In this document: piece by piece, positions 38,605 through 42,554 of the stretch
Layout: each line of letters opens with the position of its first letter
Numbering within the stretch: position 1 is the first letter of the stretch
Source: a virus
Virus record (IMG/VR): IMGVR_UViG_3300023179_000203
Span: 1 to 42,554 of that record
Length of the DNA stretch: 42,554 nucleotides
Reading direction: 5' to 3' (one strand)
Made by a program: the position numbers and the translations under genes
The notes under the pieces: model-generated
The model's input: the letters and a program-made list of their open reading frames with translations, nothing else
What the model was told of the DNA's origin: nothing
Databases searched by the model: none

Positions 38605-39510
38605 ATGACAACAGCCTTTTCGCTCACATGGGACAGCAAGCCAGAGGTCCATGAGTTCGCCGCCGACTTCCCGATGATGCTGGACGGCGACTACGCGGAA
38701 CTCAGAGACGACATCAAGGCGCACGGCGTCCGCGAGCCGGTTGTGCTGCACGACGGCAAGATCCTCGACGGCCGCAACCGATGGCGTGCGACGCAGGAAC
38801 TTGGCATGGACTGCCCGGCCGTGAACTACGACGGCCCGGTCGAGCACGAGGCGATGTACGGGTGGGTGCGGTCGCACAACCTCACTCGCCGACACTTGAC
38901 GCCGAGCCAGCGGGCGGCGGTCGCCGCTCGCATGGCCGATCGGTACGCGGGCTGGGCCGCCGAGCGTGCCGCGGCGACTCGGTTTGGTTCCGAGGTGGAG
39001 GCCAAGCCCGCCGAGCCCGCTCGCGGTGCTGTGGGCCGCGCCGCCGCCGAGGTGGGCGTGTCTCGCGCGTCCGCATCGAAAGCTCGCCGAGTCAAGGAAC
39101 AGGCCCCCGAGGTGTTCGCCAAGGTTGAAGCTGGCGAGCTCACGATCAATGCGGCGGTGAAGGCCCTTGACGAGCCGCCCGCCGTCGAGCTGCCAGCCGA
39201 GCCGAGCAACTACGGCGACATGCAGCCCGCGTTTGAGGCTGGCCATGATCTTGCCGAGGTCGCCGAGCAGGTCGCATCGCTCGCACGCAAGGCCAAGCAG
39301 ATCCTCAAGCGGTACGGCCGGTTTCTGCGGCAGACTACTCCGCACAAGGTTCAGACCGATTTCAGCAACCTCGTCGGCAACCTGAACGACCTCGTGCCGT
39401 TCGCGCCGTGTCCCGAGTGCGGCGGCAAGGGCTGCAACTACTGCGGCGTCGTCGGCTGGGTGCCCGAGAGCCGGATGAAGCAGCGGGCCGAGCTGGAGGC
39501 CAAGCGGTGA
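38605..39510 (+). CDS. ParB/Spo0J nuclease-domain protein with zinc ribbon
   Basis: 301 residues. Residues 25-75 (LRDDIKAHGVREPVVLHDGK, ILDGRNRWRATQELG) are the ParB/sulfiredoxin-like N-terminal domain including the GRNR box; LTPSQRAAVAARMADRY and VGVSRASASKARRV form the HTH part. The C-terminus has a DnaJ-like zinc motif (CPECGGKGCNYCG). Phage proteins of this type act in DNA binding or nicking and in replication control. Coupled to the helicase by a GTGA overlap. Confidence 0.85.
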   Translation: MTTAFSLTWDSKPEVHEFAADFPMMLDGDYAELRDDIKAHGVREPVVLHDGKILDGRNRWRATQELGMDCPAVNYDGPVEHEAMYGWVRSHNLTRRHLTPSQRAAVAARMADRYAGWAAERAAATRFGSEVEAKPAEPARGAVGRAAAEVGVSRASASKARRVKEQAPEVFAKVEAGELTINAAVKALDEPPAVELPAEPSNYGDMQPAFEAGHDLAEVAEQVASLARKAKQILKRYGRFLRQTTPHKVQTDFSNLVGNLNDLVPFAPCPECGGKGCNYCGVVGWVPESRMKQRAELEAKR

Positions 39511-41165
39511 TTCTGCGCGGCTACCAGACAGACGCGATCAGCGCGATCGAGCGATCGTGGACGCTGCACCGGCGGGCCCTGCTGGTGATGGCGACCGGAT
39601 GCGGTAAGACCGTCGTGTTCGCACGGCTGGTCGCCGACCGTGCCTCGCTCGGCCGCGCGATGGTGATTGCACACCGGCAGGAACTCATCGACCAGGCAGC
39701 ACGCAAGATCGAAGCCCTCGGTGTCACCACGGCCGTCGAGATGGCCGACCGCCGCTCGGTCGAGGACGGGTTCAGCCGAGCCCGGTGCGTGGTGGCGTCG
39801 GTGCAGACGCTTTCGACCGGTCGCATCGACCGGTTCGATCCCGCCGACTTTGCCACACTCATCATCGACGAGGCGCACCACGCCACGTCGGAGAGCTACA
39901 AGCGGGTGACGGAGTGGGCTGGCCGCAACCCGTCGATGCGGATTCTCGGTGTGACGGCAACACCCGACCGGCTCGACGGCCGCGGGCTCGCGGAGGTGTT
40001 CGATGTCTGTGCGTACAAGTACGACATCGCCGAAGCTGTGCGTGACGGCTACCTCGTGGACGTTCGGCAGGATGTTGTTCACGTTGAGGGCTTGGACTTC
40101 TCGAAGGTCCGTACGCAGGGCGGCGACCTTGTGGTGTCTGACCTCGACCAGATTGTGCGGTCCGAGGAATCCCTGCACGGCATCGCAGCACCCGCGTCCA
40201 AGCTGATCGGCTCGCGTCCGGCGATCGTGTTTGCCGTCACCGTGGAGCATGCGACGCAGCTTGCCGAGGTGATGAGCCGGTACACGGGCGCGAAGATCCA
40301 GGTGGTCCACGGCGGCACGCCGCGCAAGACCCGCGAGCGGCACATCACCGACTACTGCACGGGCGACGTTCAGGTGCTTGTGAACGTCGGCGTGTTTACC
40401 GAGGGATTCGACGCACCGGCGACGGCGGCGGTGGTAATGGCCAGGCCGACCAAGAGCCGTGCGCTTTATGCACAGATGGTCGGTCGAGGAACCCGCCCGT
40501 TGCCGGGCATCATCGACCACTTGACGACCGCGACCGAGCGGCGGAACGCGATCGCGTGTTCGCCCAAGCCAGACGTTTTGGTCGTTGACATGGTGGGCAA
40601 CGCGGGCCGCCACAAGCTGATCTCGGCGACGGACATTCTCGGCCAGGATCGCAGCGACGAGATCGTCGAGCGTGCGAAGCGGATCATCGAACAGAACGAC
40701 GACATGCTCGTCGGTGACGCACTCGACGCCGCGGAAGCTGAGATCGAACGCGAGGCCGAGGAACAGCGGAAGCTGCTTGAGCTGCGGAAACGCAAGCACA
40801 TCGTCGCCGACGTGGACTTCCGCACGGTGGCGGTCAAACCGTTCAGCGACTACGACCGCTGGCGGTTCGTGCGGGTGGCACACGACACGGGCACGGCACC
40901 GACGCAGGGTCAGACGGAGTACCTGCGGCAGCTCGGCGTTGACCCGCGCGGCATGACGAAGTTCACCGCGCGGCGGTGCATCGACGAGCTGGTCGCAGCG
41001 CGGACCGAGGGCAAGGTGATCCCGTCCGAGTTGAACCGGATGCGACTGGAACACCGCGATTCCGAGTTGACTCTGGCCGAGGCTCAGGCGATCAAGGACC
41101 GCGGGCGTGCGGCGAACAGGATCAGAGTGGCGTCGATGTTCGCGGCGAAGCGAGGTGGGGCATGA
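39507..41165 (+). CDS. SF2 DEAD/DEAH-box helicase
   Basis: 552 residues from GTG 39507 overlapping the ParB-like stop; starting there gives the usual LRGYQTDAI Q-like motif. Walker A ATGCGKT (29-35), DEAH (121-124), TATPDR (150-155) and motif VI QMVGRGTR (323-330) are intact. Resembles SSL2/RecQ-like phage helicases of the UvsW/RadD kind, not the T7 gp4 primase-helicase. Likely role: remodelling replication or recombination intermediates. The end has extra helical sequence possibly for DNA or partner binding. Confidence 0.92.
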   Translation: MILRGYQTDAISAIERSWTLHRRALLVMATGCGKTVVFARLVADRASLGRAMVIAHRQELIDQAARKIEALGVTTAVEMADRRSVEDGFSRARCVVASVQTLSTGRIDRFDPADFATLIIDEAHHATSESYKRVTEWAGRNPSMRILGVTATPDRLDGRGLAEVFDVCAYKYDIAEAVRDGYLVDVRQDVVHVEGLDFSKVRTQGGDLVVSDLDQIVRSEESLHGIAAPASKLIGSRPAIVFAVTVEHATQLAEVMSRYTGAKIQVVHGGTPRKTRERHITDYCTGDVQVLVNVGVFTEGFDAPATAAVVMARPTKSRALYAQMVGRGTRPLPGIIDHLTTATERRNAIACSPKPDVLVVDMVGNAGRHKLISATDILGQDRSDEIVERAKRIIEQNDDMLVGDALDAAEAEIEREAEEQRKLLELRKRKHIVADVDFRTVAVKPFSDYDRWRFVRVAHDTGTAPTQGQTEYLRQLGVDPRGMTKFTARRCIDELVAARTEGKVIPSELNRMRLEHRDSELTLAEAQAIKDRGRAANRIRVASMFAAKRGGA

Positions 41166-41362
41166 AGCCCAACGAGTACGGGTACGTGCGAGTCTTGGGG
41201 GCGTACGGGGATGGCGGCGTGGTGAAGGACACCGTGTCGGTGCATCCGGTGACGGAAACTGGGATGGTGGATAAGGGCACGGTGTATTACGTGCGGAGAG
41301 AGTTTCTTGTGAGTGCCGCCGATGCGATGCGTGCGGTAGCGGAAAGGTTGGCCAGGCGATGA
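41162..41362 (+). CDS. small hypothetical protein
   Basis: 66 residues; ATG 41162 overlaps the helicase stop and the end overlaps the next start. Beta-rich first half (YGYVRVLGAYGDGGVVKDTV, KGTVYYVRREFLV) and a C-terminal helix (AADAMRAVAERLARR). No family recognised. Confidence 0.55.
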   Translation: MKPNEYGYVRVLGAYGDGGVVKDTVSVHPVTETGMVDKGTVYYVRREFLVSAADAMRAVAERLARR

Positions 41363-41706
41363 TGACCGTCCTTCTTCTAGCGTCCATGCTCACGCAACCC
41401 CGCATGATCCCACCGAACGAGCGCGGGCCGTCTCGCCCGATTGACCCATGCCTGTGCGCCGCGCCGCCGGTCGATGACATCGCGCCGATTGTGTTCCCGG
41501 CTCCGGTGGACGGAACCGACTGGCGCAAAGTCGAGTGCTGGCTTGACTACGCGGTGTGCATTGATCGCGTCCGCGAGGACTACACCCGCGAGACGCGGGG
41601 GCTGATCGACTGCCGAAGGCTCGTCGAGATCATGGACTATACGGCTCGCGCGAGCCGTGCGTGTGAGGCTGAGTACCGGCGATGCGCTGGGGAGGTGATG
41701 CGATGA
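41359..41706 (+). CDS. small Cys-containing, possibly secreted protein
   Basis: 115 residues. The first 13 residues (MMTVLLLASMLTQ) are hydrophobic enough for a short signal peptide or anchor. Seven cysteines follow (CLC, CWLDYAVC, DCRRL, CEAEYRRC); the spaced C-x(6)-C and C-x(6)-C pairs could make disulfides in a helical hairpin. Possibly acts in the cell envelope. Function unknown. Confidence 0.55.
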   Translation: MMTVLLLASMLTQPRMIPPNERGPSRPIDPCLCAAPPVDDIAPIVFPAPVDGTDWRKVECWLDYAVCIDRVREDYTRETRGLIDCRRLVEIMDYTARASRACEAEYRRCAGEVMR

Positions 41707-41948
41707 CAACGAACGACGGCGGACCGGCGTTTCCGTGCGAGTACAACATGACGACGGAGAGCGGCGCGAGTCGGCCATGCTCTCCGGGATACGGCATCAG
41801 CCTCCGCGACTACTTTGCGGCGGCGGCGTTGCAGGGATTGTTGGCGTGCCCGAACACCTACGGGGATCACGCTGGGCTCGCTGGAATGGCGTATCAGTAC
41901 GCCGACGCCATGCTCGCGGAGCGGGAGAAGGGGGCGTCCAATGTGTAA
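41703..41948 (+). CDS. conserved small phage protein (SLRDYFAAAALQG type)
   Basis: 81 residues. DGGPAFPCEY and YGISLRDYFAAAALQGLLA followed by AYQYADAMLAER make a pattern common in small phage and prophage proteins of unknown function. ATG 41703 overlaps the previous stop; an in-frame ATG at 41682 lies inside the upstream gene. Confidence 0.75.
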   Translation: MTTNDGGPAFPCEYNMTTESGASRPCSPGYGISLRDYFAAAALQGLLACPNTYGDHAGLAGMAYQYADAMLAEREKGASNV

Positions 41949-42554
41949 TCCAATCAGCGGCATCCTGTCGCAGACAGAGTGCTACATGCCTGACCCGAGC
42001 GTGTGGGACCACTCACACACGAAGATTGCGGAGCTTCACAAACTCCGAGACGGTGAACTCGGCGACCGGCTCGCGCGGTTTGAGTTGAGGCCCCCGCAAG
42101 ATCCGCCAGACTACCAATCGGACCAGACCGCGTGGACGCTCATCATCGACGAGAAGCGCAAACCCGCGTGGTACGTCGAGGACGAGGCCGCGCACGAGGG
42201 CCGAATCCGCAAGGCCGTCGGGCGGTGGCTGGCTGGCGTGCCTGACAACATCGTGCCGGGCTACGTCGCGTCGGTCGGCGATTGCAGGCAGATCGTGGGC
42301 GGCGATGGTGCGAAGGTCACGGCGGGCTGCTACGGCACCGCTACGGCGGGCTACGGCGGCACCGCTACGGCGGGCAAATACGGCACCGCTACGGCGGGCA
42401 ACGACGGCACCGCTACGGCGGGCGACGGCGGCACCGCTACGGCGGGCAAATACGGCACCGCTACGGCGGGCTACGACGGCACCGCTACGGCGGGCGACGG
42501 CGGCACCATCGTTATCAAGTGGTACGACGGCACCCGCAAACGCGTTGCCGTCGG
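41941..42554 (+). CDS. DUF7666-like protein with octapeptide repeats (5' part; ends at 225)
   Basis: Starts MCNPISGILSQTECYMPDPS, overlapping the previous gene by 8 bases; no stop before the window ends. Residues 1-120 include ELHKLRDGELGDRLARFELR, a DQTAWTLIIDE segment and EDEAAHEGRIRKAVGRWLAG, which resemble, from memory, the N-terminal region of DUF7666-type phage proteins. Then come seven to eight octapeptides AG-x-x-GTAT and the closing KWYDGTRKRVAVG. TxT-containing octads in the register AGxx(G/S)TxT are like those of bacterial ice-nucleation beta-solenoids. The function in the phage is unknown. Confidence 0.82.
   Translation, partial: MCNPISGILSQTECYMPDPSVWDHSHTKIAELHKLRDGELGDRLARFELRPPQDPPDYQSDQTAWTLIIDEKRKPAWYVEDEAAHEGRIRKAVGRWLAGVPDNIVPGYVASVGDCRQIVGGDGAKVTAGCYGTATAGYGGTATAGKYGTATAGNDGTATAGDGGTATAGKYGTATAGYDGTATAGDGGTIVIKWYDGTRKRVAV
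42319..42507 (+). repeat. 24-bp tandem repeats encoding AGxxGTAT octapeptides (right part)
   Basis: Eight in-frame units whose third and fourth positions change as C-Y, Y-G, K-Y, N-D, D-G, K-Y, Y-D, D-G, while the GTAT codons stay the same (GGC ACC GCT ACG). The near-identity at DNA level means the array can expand or contract. Confidence 0.9.
42415..42554. repeat. terminal overlap, right copy (matches 1-140)
   Basis: Identical to 1-140 over the last 126 bases, with four differences in the first 14. It shows that the sequence is circular as assembled, with the join inside the octapeptide-repeat gene. Confidence 0.85.

Overview
This window is one nearly complete, circularly permuted genome (about 42.4 kb unique) of a temperate, T7-like short-tailed phage. 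It is GC-rich with tightly packed genes. Almost all lie on the plus strand and are linked by ATGA, GTGA or TTGA start/stop overlaps. About 140 bp is shared by the two ends, inside one repeat-containing gene, so the ends are where an assembly closed on itself rather than the physical ends of the virion DNA. The host is probably a planctomycete or a close relative. I infer this from the style of the integrase (FHTLRKN and WLGHD motifs) and of the S24-type repressor, not from any search.

Layout. (1) 1-5.4 kb: small early genes, a C5-cytosine methyltransferase, a VRR-NUC nuclease, a second (SPPY-type) DNA methyltransferase, a protein that is only DnaA domain IV, and an excisionase-like HTH protein. 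(2) 5.4-7.8 kb: single-subunit T7-type RNA polymerase. (3) 7.8-31.2 kb: virion and packaging module. It holds a papain-like peptidase, a dATP/dGTP diphosphohydrolase-like protein, portal, scaffold, capsid, a frameshifted head-associated gene, a lipoprotein and membrane-protein pair, a beta-helix tail spike, tail tubular A, tail tubular B split by a cysteine-rich insertion, three internal virion proteins, small terminase, phosphoesterase and large terminase. (4) 31.2-35.1 kb: a long non-coding stretch with an AT-rich palindromic control region, four accessory genes each with its own ribosome binding site (RBS), a tyrosine integrase, and an attP core that copies the 3' half of a tRNA-Thr(UGU). 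This block is bracketed by two copies of an 80-bp structured repeat. (5) 35.1-36 kb: a CI-like repressor (minus strand) diverging from a small Cro-like gene with an apparently leaderless promoter. (6) 36-42.5 kb: lambda-exonuclease-like YqaJ nuclease, ERF annealing protein, an SSB-like protein with an acidic DDGIPF tail, ParB-like protein, SF2 helicase, small genes and an octapeptide-repeat protein that runs across the contig ends.

How it works together. The virion, packaging and RNA-polymerase genes are those of T7-like phages, but no DNA polymerase or primase-helicase is visible. Replication probably uses the host replisome, recruited through the DnaA-like and helicase proteins and supported by the exonuclease/ERF/SSB recombination set. 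Repressor, Cro-like protein, integrase, excisionase candidate and attP form a complete lysogeny circuit. The repressor lacks the Ser/Lys dyad needed for RecA-stimulated self-cleavage, so induction is probably not by the classical SOS route.
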